64,000 nt of DNA, taken from the NCBI GenBank assembly GCA_026129525.1, contig JAHCHW010000009.1, forward strand, positions 62,001-126,000, in the 5' to 3' direction. Numbering within the stretch: the first letter of the stretch is position 1; the number at the start of each line of letters is the position of its first letter. The notes under the pieces are model-generated. The model searched no databases, had not been told where the DNA came from, and worked only from the letters and a program-made list of their open reading frames with translations. Shown here piece by piece: positions 8,755-17,738 of the stretch. The DNA comes from Chitinophagales bacterium (GTDB lineage Bacteria > Bacteroidota > Bacteroidia > Chitinophagales > LD1). The position numbers were made by a program, and so were the translations under genes.

Positions 8755-9840
8755 TTACACCGCAGGTTCCTGTTGGCTTAAACAGTGAAAGCTGCCCAAG
8801 CCCCAAATTAAATCGGTAGAATCAAGCCCTACCACTTTGCGGGTAGGAAAACACGCTTGAAGAATGTCCAAAGCTTTGTCGTCATTCTTCTTGTCGCGGA
8901 AAACAGGCACCACCACATATTTATTGGCAATGTAAAAGTTGGCATACGAGGCAGGCAGGCGTTGGTCTTCCCAAATTACTTTGTGCGGCATGGGCAGTTC
9001 AATAATGTTCATTTGCTTACCGCTTTCCAATCGCATTGCCGAGAGCATTTTCAGATTTTCCTGAAGCGGCTCGTAGTTTTCATCGCTCTTGTTTTCTTCT
9101 ACCACGGTTACCACGGTGTCTTGGTTTACAAAGCGGGTGAGGTCGTCAATGTGACCATCGGTATCATCGCCCACAATACCATCGCCCAGCCAAAGCACAT
9201 TTTCTACTCCGTAGTATTCAATCAAATATTTTTCAATCTCACTTTGCGATAAATGCGGGTTGCGGTTTTTGTTGAGCAGGCAGGAGGTAGTTGTTAGCAA
9301 AGTTCCCTTTCCGTTAAACTCCACACTGCCGCCTTCCATAACTATTTGCGGATAGAAAACAGGTAAGTTCAACTTCTCGGCAATAAGGGTAGGAATTACA
9401 TCATCCAAATCGTAAGGCGGATACTTATCGCCCCAGGCGTTGTAGTCCCAATCCACTACCGCTATTTCGAATTTCGAATTTGAAAATTCGGATTTGCGAA
9501 GCACAAAGGCCGGTCCGTGGTCGCGGCACCAAGCATCGTTAGTAGGGTGGAAGTAAAAATCAATCTGTTTTAAATCGGCTTCTACACGAGCTAAGTTGTC
9601 AATGGCAAAGGCTTTCATTTTTTCGTTTGCCACGTTAATACACACGCGCTGCCCTTCGGCTACCAATTTTATAAACTGCGAGTAAACCGGATAGATGGTG
9701 TCAATCTTGCCGGGCCAACTTGCTTCCTTATGGGGCCACGAAAGCCACATAGCGCGCTGCGGAGCAAACTCGGCAGGGAAGGAGTAGCCCAATTCTCGCG
9801 GAGTCGGCTTTTCTGATTTCTGATTTCTGATTTCTGCCAT
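8755..9840 (-). CDS. aguA: Agmatine deiminase
   Basis: Agmatine deiminase converts agmatine to N-carbamoylputrescine and ammonia. It is a 361-residue PPAD-type guanidino-modifying enzyme. Family blocks are MWLSWPH (31-37), WCRDHGP (104-110), MEGGSVEFNG (168-177), DDTDGHIDD with His230, and GSFHCLSQQEP with the catalytic Cys353. It starts 3 nt after aguB, so the two are one operon. Two odd sites exist. Directly after the start codon the coding strand has 3.7 copies of a 7-nt unit (residues 3-10). Residues 116-126 (KSEFSNSKFEI) look like an in-frame low-complexity insertion between WCRDHGP and the next block. Confidence 0.97.
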   Translation of the reverse strand: MAEIRNQKSEKPTPRELGYSFPAEFAPQRAMWLSWPHKEASWPGKIDTIYPVYSQFIKLVAEGQRVCINVANEKMKAFAIDNLARVEADLKQIDFYFHPTNDAWCRDHGPAFVLRKSEFSNSKFEIAVVDWDYNAWGDKYPPYDLDDVIPTLIAEKLNLPVFYPQIVMEGGSVEFNGKGTLLTTTSCLLNKNRNPHLSQSEIEKYLIEYYGVENVLWLGDGIVGDDTDGHIDDLTRFVNQDTVVTVVEENKSDENYEPLQENLKMLSAMRLESGKQMNIIELPMPHKVIWEDQRLPASYANFYIANKYVVVPVFRDKKNDDKALDILQACFPTRKVVGLDSTDLIWGLGSFHCLSQQEPAV

Positions 9841-9843
9841 CTC

Positions 9844-10713
9844 TTAATCAATATAGCGCTTCGTAATCGGCTCGTAACTGTCAATTCTTCTGTCGCGCAT
9901 AAAGGGCCAGTGGGTGCGGTAAAAGTCGGTTTTCGATAAATCAATTTCCACTACGGCATTTTCTTCCTTATCGTGCGAGGCGAGGTATTCCAGTTTACCA
10001 AACGGATTGCTTACAAAACTTCCGCCCCAAAATTTCATGGCACCGTTTTGTTCTAACCCAACACGGTTCACGCTCACCACATGCACTCCGTTTGAAATGG
10101 CATGGGCGCGCTGCATGGTTTGCCATGCACTGTATTGTTCTTGATTGGTTTGTTCGTCCTGCGATGTGGCCCAACCGATGGCGGTAGGGTAGAAGAGGAT
10201 TTCGGCACCCATCAGCGATGTAATGCGGGCGGCTTCAGGGTACCATTGGTCCCAGCAAATAAGCACACCAATAGTGGCAAATTTTGTTTTGAAAACTTTG
10301 TAGCCGAGGTCGCCCGGGGTAAAGTAGAATTTCTCGAAATAAGCAGGGTCATCGGGGATGTGCATTTTGCGGTACTTGCCTAAGTAAGCGCCATCGGCAT
10401 CAAGCACGGCTGTGGTATTGTGGTAAATGCCTTGTGCACGTTTTTCGAACAGCGAAGCAATAATCACCACTCCCAACTCTTTTGCCACAGCGCTCAAAGC
10501 ATCGGTTGAAGGTCCGGGTATGGTTTCAGCTAACTTGAAGTTTTCGTAGTCTTCCACATCGCAGAAATACAGCGAGGTAAACAACTCCTGCAAACAAACA
10601 ATTTGTGCACCTTTAGCGGCTGCATCGTGTATGCCTGCTATGGCTTTCTGCAAGTTGGGTTGTGCCTCTTTTACACAACTCATTTGCACCAAGCCTACTT
10701 TTACTTTGCTCAT
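9844..10713 (-). CDS. aguB: N-carbamoylputrescine amidase
   Basis: This enzyme hydrolyses N-carbamoylputrescine to putrescine, CO2 and ammonia, completing putrescine synthesis from agmatine with the adjacent aguA. It is a 289-residue nitrilase-superfamily amidohydrolase. The catalytic triad is visible as Glu43 (CLQELF), Lys116 (KYRKMHIP) and Cys153 (LICWDQWYPE). The context with aguA distinguishes it from other carbon-nitrogen hydrolases. A weak promoter-like pair (TTTC-N19-TAACTTCG on the minus strand) ends about 30 nt before the start. Confidence 0.96.
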   Translation of the reverse strand: MSKVKVGLVQMSCVKEAQPNLQKAIAGIHDAAAKGAQIVCLQELFTSLYFCDVEDYENFKLAETIPGPSTDALSAVAKELGVVIIASLFEKRAQGIYHNTTAVLDADGAYLGKYRKMHIPDDPAYFEKFYFTPGDLGYKVFKTKFATIGVLICWDQWYPEAARITSLMGAEILFYPTAIGWATSQDEQTNQEQYSAWQTMQRAHAISNGVHVVSVNRVGLEQNGAMKFWGGSFVSNPFGKLEYLASHDKEENAVVEIDLSKTDFYRTHWPFMRDRRIDSYEPITKRYID

Positions 10714-10771
10714 AGTTTAAAATTGAGTGGGCGAAGTTACAAGAGTTAGGAAGTTTCGGAAATGGTGCAAT

Positions 10772-10808
10772 ACTTATAGCTTTTGGTTGATGGGCTATAA
10801 GTTTTTTT
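10772..10808 (+). terminator. Orphan hairpin with T-run
   Basis: ACTTATAGC at 10772-10780 pairs perfectly with GCTATAAGT at 10794-10802, followed by a run of seven T on the + strand. It looks like an intrinsic terminator, yet no + strand gene precedes it. On the minus strand it lies between folB and aguB without a T-run. It may stop antisense transcription or act as a leader element of aguB. Confidence 0.4.
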
Positions 10809-10890
10809 GCAGAAAGTGTGTTAGATACAGGTTTTAATGCTCAGGAACTTACTACGCCAAATAAATGATAGTTGTTAAACGAAGGTTAAC

Positions 10891-11241
10891 TCAACCTTCC
10901 AGTTCGGTAAACACTCTTTCAACGTGTCCTTTCAGTGGCGGGCTGTGTTTGCTCACGCGCACTTTAATGTGTGTTATGTTTGGGTACTTCAGTTTTATGC
11001 CGTCTAAAATTCGCTTGCATACATGCTCAATCAATCGGGCATGAACTTCCATTTCGTGACGTGTTAGTTGATACACTTCTTCGTAGTTAATTGTTTTTTC
11101 GAGCCGGTCGGTGGCGGCAGCTTCATCAAAGTTCAGCTTCATGTAAACATCAACGGTGTATTTGCCACCTAACACTTGCTCTTCTTTGTAGTAGCCGTGG
11201 TGCGAGTAAAATTGCATTCCTTCAATGGCAATAAGTCCCAT
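10891..11241 (-). CDS. folB: Dihydroneopterin aldolase
   Basis: This enzyme cleaves 7,8-dihydroneopterin to 6-hydroxymethyl-dihydropterin in folate synthesis. The 116-residue length is typical. Family blocks are IEGMQFYSHHGYYKEEQVLGG at the N-terminus (with the expected His/Tyr and Glu), INYEEVYQL in the middle, LIEHVCKRI for the helix, and VRVSKHSPPLKG at the C-terminus. It lies 14 nt downstream of the exonuclease gene and is the last gene of the minus-strand run that begins with the M23 peptidase. Confidence 0.96.
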   Translation of the reverse strand: MGLIAIEGMQFYSHHGYYKEEQVLGGKYTVDVYMKLNFDEAAATDRLEKTINYEEVYQLTRHEMEVHARLIEHVCKRILDGIKLKYPNITHIKVRVSKHSPPLKGHVERVFTELEG

Positions 11242-11255
11242 AGTGCAATAATTGT

Positions 11256-12056
11256 TTAGCTGCCGCTTTCTTTAATCTCGCGCAGTTTTTGTTTGGTGTG
11301 CTCGGCAAAATCTCCGTTCAGCATCCAACTGTAATAGCCCGGGTCGGTTTTTAAAACATCCTTTACAGGTCGTCCTTTGTATTTGCCAAAGTTGAATACC
11401 GCTTTACCTCCGCTGTAAATAAAACGTCTGCCGCTGTCAATAAAGCGCTCTTCGTTCGAGAAGTTGTGGAGGAAATGTACATCGCTTTGCAATTCGTTGT
11501 ACTTTGCCAATTGCGCTTCCAATACTTCATAAGTAGCTAAAGTGTCGGCTTCGGCACTATGGGCATTTTCTAAAGTTTTACCGCAGTAAAACTGATAAGC
11601 GGCTTCCAGTGTTCGCTTTTCGAAATGCGTGTAAATGCGATGCACATCAATCAGCGCCCGATTATCAATACTAAAGTTTAATCCAGCCCGTATAAACTCT
11701 TCGAGCAGCATGGGAATGTCAAACTTATTGGAGTTGAAGCCTGCCAAATCGCAGGGGTTAAGCAGGTCGAAAATTTCCTGTGCTTTATCTTTAAACGTAG
11801 GGCAGGTAATTACATCTTCATCGTAAATGCCGTGTACAAGCGATGCTTCAATGGGAATAGGAATGGTAGGATTCAGGCGAAATGTTTTTACATCTTTTTC
11901 GCCTGAAGGTTGAATACGCACCACACTCATCTCCACGATGCGGTCTTTTACAAAATCAACCCCGGTTGATTCTAAATCGAAAACCGCCAGCGGGCGCTTT
12001 AATTGCAGATGTGTTTTTTTATCGGATACGTTGAACAAGTCCAGTTGATTTTCCAC
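11256..12056 (-). CDS. DnaQ-like 3'-5' exonuclease with DUF3820 tail
   Basis: A 266-residue protein with a DEDDh exonuclease domain (about 22-185). ExoI is FDLESTG, with Asp27 and Glu29. ExoII is in FNSNKFDIPML. ExoIII is AHSAEADTLATYEV with the DEDDh His and Asp. The C-terminal 60 residues (FNFGKYKGRPVKDV onward, with GYYSWML) match the short DUF3820 module often attached to such nucleases in Bacteroidota. Such proteins are DNA polymerase III epsilon-like but not necessarily the replicative proofreader. It starts 2 nt after mpl, so the two should be translated from one message. Confidence 0.92.
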   Translation of the reverse strand: MENQLDLFNVSDKKTHLQLKRPLAVFDLESTGVDFVKDRIVEMSVVRIQPSGEKDVKTFRLNPTIPIPIEASLVHGIYDEDVITCPTFKDKAQEIFDLLNPCDLAGFNSNKFDIPMLLEEFIRAGLNFSIDNRALIDVHRIYTHFEKRTLEAAYQFYCGKTLENAHSAEADTLATYEVLEAQLAKYNELQSDVHFLHNFSNEERFIDSGRRFIYSGGKAVFNFGKYKGRPVKDVLKTDPGYYSWMLNGDFAEHTKQKLREIKESGS

Positions 12057-12058
12057 GG

Positions 12059-13420
12059 TTACTGATTTAAAATTTTGTTGCTTAATGCTTCTATATCCAT
12101 TCCGGAAAAGTTGCCGGAGGTCATGAGTAGTAAATTTGCATTATTCCTGTTTTGCGACAACAGGAAATTTTCGAGCGATGCTTTGTCGGTAAACACCTGC
12201 AAGCGCTGATTGGCGAAGGCTATTTTTACGTCATCCGGTTTCAGCACTTCCATTTTTTTGTGGGCAAATGTTTCTATGTCGTAATACACCACGGGTACAT
12301 CGGCTGCATTCATGGTGCCTTCGTATTCATTCAAAAAACTTTCGTTTAAACTGCTGAAGGTGTGCAACTCCATTACCGCAATCAGTTTATTGTTTTTAAA
12401 CTGCTCTTTCATGGCGTTTACGGTGGCTTTCAGTTTAGAAGGCGAGTGTGCAAAGTCTCTGTAAATATGCGTGCCGTCTTTGCTGCCTACTAACTGTAAA
12501 CGGTTGGCAGCTCCCTCAAAAGTGGCAATGGCGCGGTAAAAATCTTCGTTGAATACGCCCAACTCGTTACAAATGTTTTTAGCGCCCGCAATGTTTTGCA
12601 GGTTGTGTTCGCCAAAAATTTTGAGTGCCACATCGCCAAACTCTGTTTGCAGATAGGTGATGTTGTTGCGTATAACAGCGGGGTGTGTATCGTAAGGGCG
12701 GGTACGCACTTTGGCATCGAAGCGGTTGAAAATTCGTTTCAGTTCTTCATCGTGCATAAACCAAGTGAGGAAACCCCACTCTTGTACCGTGTACGCAAAT
12801 TTTTCGAACTGTTTTACATAATCATCGTAGTTCGGAAAAACATTGATATGATCCCAAGCTATTCCGCTAATAAGCGCAGCATTGGGTTTGTAAAACATAA
12901 ACTTTGGCTCACGGTTAACAGGCGATGCGAGATACTCATCGCCTTCCAGCACTATGATGGGGGCATCTTCGGTAATTTTTACACTTGTATCAAAGCCTTT
13001 CACTTTAGCGCCCACCAGGTAATCGAAATCCATGCCCGCTTCTTTCAGCACGTGCATTACCATAGAGGTGATGCTTGTTTTGCCATGGCTGCCCGCAATT
13101 ACTACGCGCTGTTTATTTTTAGAAACTTCGTAAATGTATTCGGGGAAAGAGTAAATTTTTATGCCGAGTTCCTGCGCTTTCAGCAGTTCGGGATTGTCTT
13201 CACGCGCGTGCATTCCCAAAATAACGGCATCCATATCGGGCGTAATGTTATCGGCACTAAAGCCGATGGTTTTCGGATGCAGTCCTTCGCGCTCTAAATT
13301 GGTTTTGGCGGGGTCGTTTATTTTATCGTCAGAGCCTGTTACCTGGTTTCCTTTTCGCTTTAGTGCTATGGCTAAGTTGTGCATTACTGCTCCGCCAATA
13401 GCTATAAAATGTATTCTCAT
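12059..13420 (-). CDS. mpl: Mpl-type Mur ligase (UDP-MurNAc-tripeptide recycling)
   Basis: This ATP-dependent Mur ligase attaches a peptide (L-Ala-gamma-D-Glu-meso-DAP in the model enzyme) to UDP-MurNAc, recycling peptidoglycan. It has 453 residues. The UDP-binding N-terminus reads IHFIAIGGAVMHNLA; the AVMHNLA variant is typical of Mpl rather than MurC. The ATP loop GSHGKTS is at 110-116. The middle domain has DHINVFPNYDDY and the C-terminal domain has YRDFAHSPSKLKAT. The preferred peptide cannot be proven from sequence alone. Confidence 0.9.
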   Translation of the reverse strand: MRIHFIAIGGAVMHNLAIALKRKGNQVTGSDDKINDPAKTNLEREGLHPKTIGFSADNITPDMDAVILGMHAREDNPELLKAQELGIKIYSFPEYIYEVSKNKQRVVIAGSHGKTSITSMVMHVLKEAGMDFDYLVGAKVKGFDTSVKITEDAPIIVLEGDEYLASPVNREPKFMFYKPNAALISGIAWDHINVFPNYDDYVKQFEKFAYTVQEWGFLTWFMHDEELKRIFNRFDAKVRTRPYDTHPAVIRNNITYLQTEFGDVALKIFGEHNLQNIAGAKNICNELGVFNEDFYRAIATFEGAANRLQLVGSKDGTHIYRDFAHSPSKLKATVNAMKEQFKNNKLIAVMELHTFSSLNESFLNEYEGTMNAADVPVVYYDIETFAHKKMEVLKPDDVKIAFANQRLQVFTDKASLENFLLSQNRNNANLLLMTSGNFSGMDIEALSNKILNQ

Positions 13421-13467
13421 TGCTGTAACCGGTTTCCGGTGCTAATAAAGGAATTTGAAATTGTAGT

Positions 13468-13803
13468 TTACAACTCTTCCTTTAACTGAACAAGGAAGGC
13501 GCGCACTTTTTTCAGTTTCTCTACCAGTTTTAGTTTTCGTTCTTCCTGCGCTAAGTTGTTTTTAAGATGCGCTTTAGCGCCATCGAGCGTAAAGCCGCGC
13601 TCTTTTACTAAGTGGTGGATGAGTTTTATCTTTTCAATATCAGCTTTGGTAAACAGGCGGTCGCCCTTCGCATTTTTGCGCGGGTTGAGTACATCGAACT
13701 CTTTTTCCCAATAGCGCAGCAGCGAAGTATTTACGCTTAACATTTCCGCTACTTCGCCAATGGTGTAGTACAGTTTTTCTATTTCTTTTTCCTTGTAAGC
13801 CAT
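13468..13803 (-). CDS. MerR-family transcriptional regulator
   Basis: A 111-residue DNA-binding protein. The N-terminal winged helix-turn-helix reads YTIGEVAEMLSVNTSLLRYW followed by EKEF and a wing with KNAKGDRLFT. A second helix region (IEKIKLIHHLVKERGFTLDGAKAHL) and a short C-terminal coil complete it. There is no ligand-binding domain and no cysteine for metal sensing, so the signal is unknown. It lies between the M23 peptidase and mpl on the same strand, next to cell-wall genes. Confidence 0.92.
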   Translation of the reverse strand: MAYKEKEIEKLYYTIGEVAEMLSVNTSLLRYWEKEFDVLNPRKNAKGDRLFTKADIEKIKLIHHLVKERGFTLDGAKAHLKNNLAQEERKLKLVEKLKKVRAFLVQLKEEL

Positions 13804-13885
13804 TTTTGGTGTTGATGTGTAGTGTTCGGGCGTTAAAGTTATTTCATTCGCTTAAAAACATCTTACCACTTTCGCACATTTGTTC

Positions 13886-14866
13886 CTAATCCAGTGCCTG
13901 ACCGGGGTTGTTCGATAACTCAATCATTTTCTGGAAATCGGCATCTTTTAAATCGTTGTAGTAAAAGTAAACCGGGTTAACGGCATTTCCGTTTTTAAGC
14001 ACTTCGTAGTGCAGGTGCGGTCCGGTTGACTTGCCCGTGTTGCCAATACTGCCTATCACATCGCCCCGTTTCACTTTCTGTCCTTGCCTTACTTTAAACT
14101 TCGACAAGTGAGCATAGCGCGTTTTATAGCCATAGCCGTGGTTCACCACAATTTCGTTTCCGTAGCCCTTAAAAGAATAGTTCACTGATTCCACCGTTCC
14201 ATCGCCTGTTACAAAAACTTCGGTTCCTACGGGTGCGGTAAAATCCATGCCTTCGTGAAACTTCGTGATTTTGTAGATAGGGTCAATGCGGTACCCGAAG
14301 CCCGAAGCCATGCGCGTCAGTTTTTTGTTGGATATAGGTTGAATGGAAGGCATAGAGGCAAGCATCTGCTGCTGGTTCTGAATCATGTCGGCAATTTGGT
14401 CGTAGCTTTTCGACTGAATCACCATCTGCTTTTTCAGTTTATCCACTTTCATGGCTACATCTTTCAGCAATTCGCCATTGTCGTATTTTTCGAGAAAGCG
14501 ATATTTGTTGATACCGCCCGAGCCAGCCTGCCACACATCGTCTGCCACCGGCTCGGCTTCAAACATTACGCGGTACACATTTCCATCGCGGTAGTGCAGT
14601 TCTTCCAGTACCGATGAAAGCCGTTCTACTTCACGGCTTAGAATGTAGTATTGGTCTTGCATTTCGCTCAATTCGCCTTTCAGAATTTTTTCTTTGGGCG
14701 AATCGAAAAATTTATAGTAGATGGTGGAAATGCCGAGTGAGAAAACCAATGCCGCCACCATAAACGCCAGAAAACGCACTATGCGGGTGGTCCAGCTAAC
14801 CACTGCTTTTTCGTAGCGCAGGGTTTGGGTGTTGAATATGTATTTTTCTTTCCTTTTTAAAGCCAT
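13886..14866 (-). CDS. Membrane-anchored M23 peptidase
   Basis: A 326-residue cell-wall endopeptidase or divisome-type M23 factor. It has a cytoplasmic N-terminus, one membrane segment (about 29-50), a periplasmic coiled coil (about 58-95 and 135-172), and a C-terminal LytM domain (about 185-310). The zinc ligands are His204 and Asp208 (HEGMD) and the HLH pair at 284-286, and His253 is in YAHLSK, so all ligands are present and activity is likely. The gene is divergent from alaS with about 168 nt between starts. Confidence 0.95.
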   Translation of the reverse strand: MALKRKEKYIFNTQTLRYEKAVVSWTTRIVRFLAFMVAALVFSLGISTIYYKFFDSPKEKILKGELSEMQDQYYILSREVERLSSVLEELHYRDGNVYRVMFEAEPVADDVWQAGSGGINKYRFLEKYDNGELLKDVAMKVDKLKKQMVIQSKSYDQIADMIQNQQQMLASMPSIQPISNKKLTRMASGFGYRIDPIYKITKFHEGMDFTAPVGTEVFVTGDGTVESVNYSFKGYGNEIVVNHGYGYKTRYAHLSKFKVRQGQKVKRGDVIGSIGNTGKSTGPHLHYEVLKNGNAVNPVYFYYNDLKDADFQKMIELSNNPGQALD

Positions 14867-15034
14867 GTTTGCATGGTTTTGAGGCAGTTGGCGCCAACCT
14901 GTTGTGTCGCTAATTCTCTTATTTTCGTGCCTCTCAAAACGGAGCCTGTTGCTCTGTTTCGGGAACCAAAATAGTTGAATTTTTGTTTCAAGCCACCTTT
15001 ACAAGAGTGTGGCGTTCTTAAAGTTAGTTAAGCG

Positions 15035-17713
15035 GTGATGACAAGTTCGCAGATACGCAAAGCGTTTCTTGATTTTTTTGAAAGCAAAGGACACAAAATT
15101 GTGCCCAGTGCACCCATTGTAGTAAAAAACGACCCTACGCTGATGTTCATCAACAGCGGCATGGCTCCGTTCAAGAATATTTTTTTGGGGAACGAGCCGA
15201 TAAAATATCCCCGCGTTGCCGATACGCAAAAGTGTTTGCGCGTAAGCGGCAAGCACAACGATTTAGAAGAAGTGGGCGTGGACACCTACCACCACACCAT
15301 GTTCGAAATGCTCGGTAACTGGAGCTTTGGCGATTATTTTAAAAAAGAAGCCATAGAGTGGAGTTGGGAATTGCTTACCAAAGTTTACCAATTAGAGAAA
15401 GACCGCCTGTATGTTACCGTGTTTGAAGGCGATGAAAAAGAAAAGTTGGCTTTTGATGACGAGGCATACAATGAATGGAAGAAGTGGATTAGCGAAGACC
15501 GCATACTGAAAGGAAACAAGAAAGACAACTTTTGGGAAATGGGCGATACGGGGCCTTGCGGTCCTTGCTCTGAAATTCACATTGACTTACGCAGCGATGA
15601 AGAGCGAAAAAAAGTTGACGGCAAAACATTGGTGAACGCTTCGCACCCGCAGGTGATTGAAATTTGGAACAACGTGTTTATGGAGTTTGAGCGCAAAGCC
15701 GATGGCTCGCTGGTAAAACTCGCTAAACAACATGTGGATACGGGGATGGGGTTTGAGCGTTTGTGTATGGCTGTGCAAGGGAAGCAATCAACTTATGATA
15801 CAGATGTTTTTGAGGGTATAATTGACTACATATACTACCTGACTGAACATAAGCCAAGTAGAGGAAGTTTTAGAAGCTATGGGATAAATGAACGCCCGAC
15901 AATTGCTGTTAGAGTTTTAGCTGACCATATACGGACTATTTGTATTGCGATTGCTGATGGTGTAGTTCCATCTAATACCGGAGCAGGATATGTAATTCGA
16001 AGAATTTTAAGAAGGGCGGTAAGATATTACAGTAGTAGTTTAGACAGACACACTCCAATGCTATACTTGTTAGCCGATGCAGTTGCAAAATACTATCAAG
16101 ATGTTTTTCCAGAGATCATTAATCAGATTGAATTCATTAAGAGAGTTATTCAGAGTGAAGAAGATCAGTTTTTAAAAACTTTGGAAAGTGGCTCACTAAT
16201 GATTGATGATTACATATATCAGTCTAGATATCGTGGCAAAGTAATTGAAGATTTGAGTGGTGTGGATTTTATTAAGAAAAAAACTATTTCAGGAAAGATA
16301 GCCTTCGAACTTTTCGATACCTACGGTTTTCCTCTTGACCTCACTAAGCTGATTGCTGCCGAAAAAGGCTGGACGGTGGACGAAGAAGGCTTCAACCGCG
16401 AAATGGCTGCCCAAAAAGAGCGCGCCCGCAAAGATGCTGCCACCGAGCAAAGCGATTGGACGGTTGTTGGCGATGAAACCCAAACAGAGTTTATAGGGTA
16501 TGATTTTACCGAAGCCGATGCACACCTCATAAAATACCGCAGCATTAAGCAAAAGGATAAAGAGTTATTTCAGTTGGTGTTGGATAAAACACCTTTCTAT
16601 GCCGAAAGCGGTGGGCAGGTGGGCGATACCGGTTACCTGGATTTTGGCGGAGAGAAAATTGATGTGCTCGATACAAAGAAAGAGAACGATTTGATTGTTC
16701 ACTTTGTGAAAAAGTTGCCGGCAAATCTTTCTGCTCCGGTTCATGCAAAAATCAATACGGCAAAGCGAAACGCCACCATAAAAAATCACTCGGCAACGCA
16801 TTTGCTCCAAGCCGCACTGCGGCAGGTGCTGGGCACCCACGTTCAGCAAAAAGGTTCGTTGGTGCATCCCGATTATCTGCGGTTCGATTTTTCGCACTTC
16901 GCAAAAATGACCGATGAGGAAATTGCCAAAGTGGAGCAGTTGGTGAACGATAAAATAATGGAAAACGTAGCGTTAGATGAAAGGCGCAATGTAGCTATTG
17001 CCGATGCCGAAAAAATGGGCGCTACCATGTTGTTTGGCGAAAAGTATGGCGAGTTTGTGCGCGTTATCACCTTCGATGAAAACTTTAGCCGCGAGTTGTG
17101 TGGCGGCTGCCATGTGCGCTCTACCGGAGAAATTGGGCTGTTCAAAATTACTTCGGAGAGTTCAACCGCTGCGGGTGTGCGTAGAATTGAAGCGGTTACC
17201 GGAAGAAAAGCATTGGAACTGGCGAATGCGGCAATCAGTCAGTTGGGGAATGCCCGTGCCGCACTCAACAATACAAAAGATGTGCTGAAGAGTATTGAAG
17301 CACTGAAGGAGGAAAACGAAGAACTGAAAAAGCAACTACAACAGTTTGAAGACCGCGCTGTTGCCGATTTGAAAAAACAGATTCTTGCTTCAGTTGAAAC
17401 TACCGGCACGGCTAAGTTTTTTGCTTCAGTCAATATTCCGCTAAACTCTGTTGAAGCACTCCGCAAACTCGGTATGCAGTTAACGAACGATTTAAAAGAT
17501 GCGTATGTGTTGTTGCTCTCTGCCGACATAAACGGCAAGCGTCCCGTTCATTTGCGGGTGGCTCCATCGTTTGGCATAAACGGCAATCAACTTTTAAAAG
17601 AACTTGCCCCAACCATTAAAGGCGGTGGACCAGCCGATTTTGTGCAGGCAAGTGCCGGAAGTGAGAAGGAAGTAGCAGACTTAATAGGCAAATTGAAAGA
17701 GCGGTTTAAGTAA
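15035..17713 (+). CDS. alaS: Alanyl-tRNA synthetase
   Basis: This enzyme charges tRNA-Ala. It has 892 residues, normal for the family. The class II catalytic domain begins with SAPIVVKNDPTLMFINSGM. The tRNA-recognition region contains ADHIRTICIAIADG and NTGAGYVIRRILRRAVRY. The editing domain has HSATHLLQAAL and CGGCHV (zinc ligands), and a C-Ala domain ends the protein. The reading frame is intact. Oddly, the stretch 15781-16310 (residues about 250-425) is AT-rich and uses AGA/AGG for Arg, while both flanks are near 50% GC and use CGC. This suggests replacement of an internal segment by recombination. Confidence 0.98.
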   Translation: MMTSSQIRKAFLDFFESKGHKIVPSAPIVVKNDPTLMFINSGMAPFKNIFLGNEPIKYPRVADTQKCLRVSGKHNDLEEVGVDTYHHTMFEMLGNWSFGDYFKKEAIEWSWELLTKVYQLEKDRLYVTVFEGDEKEKLAFDDEAYNEWKKWISEDRILKGNKKDNFWEMGDTGPCGPCSEIHIDLRSDEERKKVDGKTLVNASHPQVIEIWNNVFMEFERKADGSLVKLAKQHVDTGMGFERLCMAVQGKQSTYDTDVFEGIIDYIYYLTEHKPSRGSFRSYGINERPTIAVRVLADHIRTICIAIADGVVPSNTGAGYVIRRILRRAVRYYSSSLDRHTPMLYLLADAVAKYYQDVFPEIINQIEFIKRVIQSEEDQFLKTLESGSLMIDDYIYQSRYRGKVIEDLSGVDFIKKKTISGKIAFELFDTYGFPLDLTKLIAAEKGWTVDEEGFNREMAAQKERARKDAATEQSDWTVVGDETQTEFIGYDFTEADAHLIKYRSIKQKDKELFQLVLDKTPFYAESGGQVGDTGYLDFGGEKIDVLDTKKENDLIVHFVKKLPANLSAPVHAKINTAKRNATIKNHSATHLLQAALRQVLGTHVQQKGSLVHPDYLRFDFSHFAKMTDEEIAKVEQLVNDKIMENVALDERRNVAIADAEKMGATMLFGEKYGEFVRVITFDENFSRELCGGCHVRSTGEIGLFKITSESSTAAGVRRIEAVTGRKALELANAAISQLGNARAALNNTKDVLKSIEALKEENEELKKQLQQFEDRAVADLKKQILASVETTGTAKFFASVNIPLNSVEALRKLGMQLTNDLKDAYVLLLSADINGKRPVHLRVAPSFGINGNQLLKELAPTIKGGGPADFVQASAGSEKEVADLIGKLKERFK
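15781..16310 (+). other. AT-rich internal segment of alaS
   Basis: Sample 60-nt lines inside this block are about 32-33% GC, against about 55% in a line from the upstream flank. Arg codons switch from CGC/CGT to AGA/AGG and back. The protein frame and the conserved motifs are kept across both boundaries. This fits a homologous exchange with a low-GC relative, limited to the end of the catalytic and the tRNA-recognition domains. Confidence 0.75.
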
Positions 17714-17723
17714 TTTATCTTTG
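17693..17723 (+). promoter_or_regulatory. Promoter for the toxin-antitoxin pair
   Basis: TTGA at 17693-17696 and TATCTTTG at 17716-17723 are separated by 19 nt, matching the Bacteroidota TTTG/TAnnTTTG promoter pattern. It lies at the 3' end of alaS. The start ATG of the antitoxin is only about 15 nt further, so the message would be nearly leaderless. Confidence 0.55.
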
Positions 17724-17738
17724 ATAAAAAATTGGGTT

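Noticed and set aside
15781-16310. Intein in alaS
   Set aside because: The segment contains the expected alanyl-tRNA synthetase motifs and the protein has normal length, so nothing is inserted; composition alone differs.
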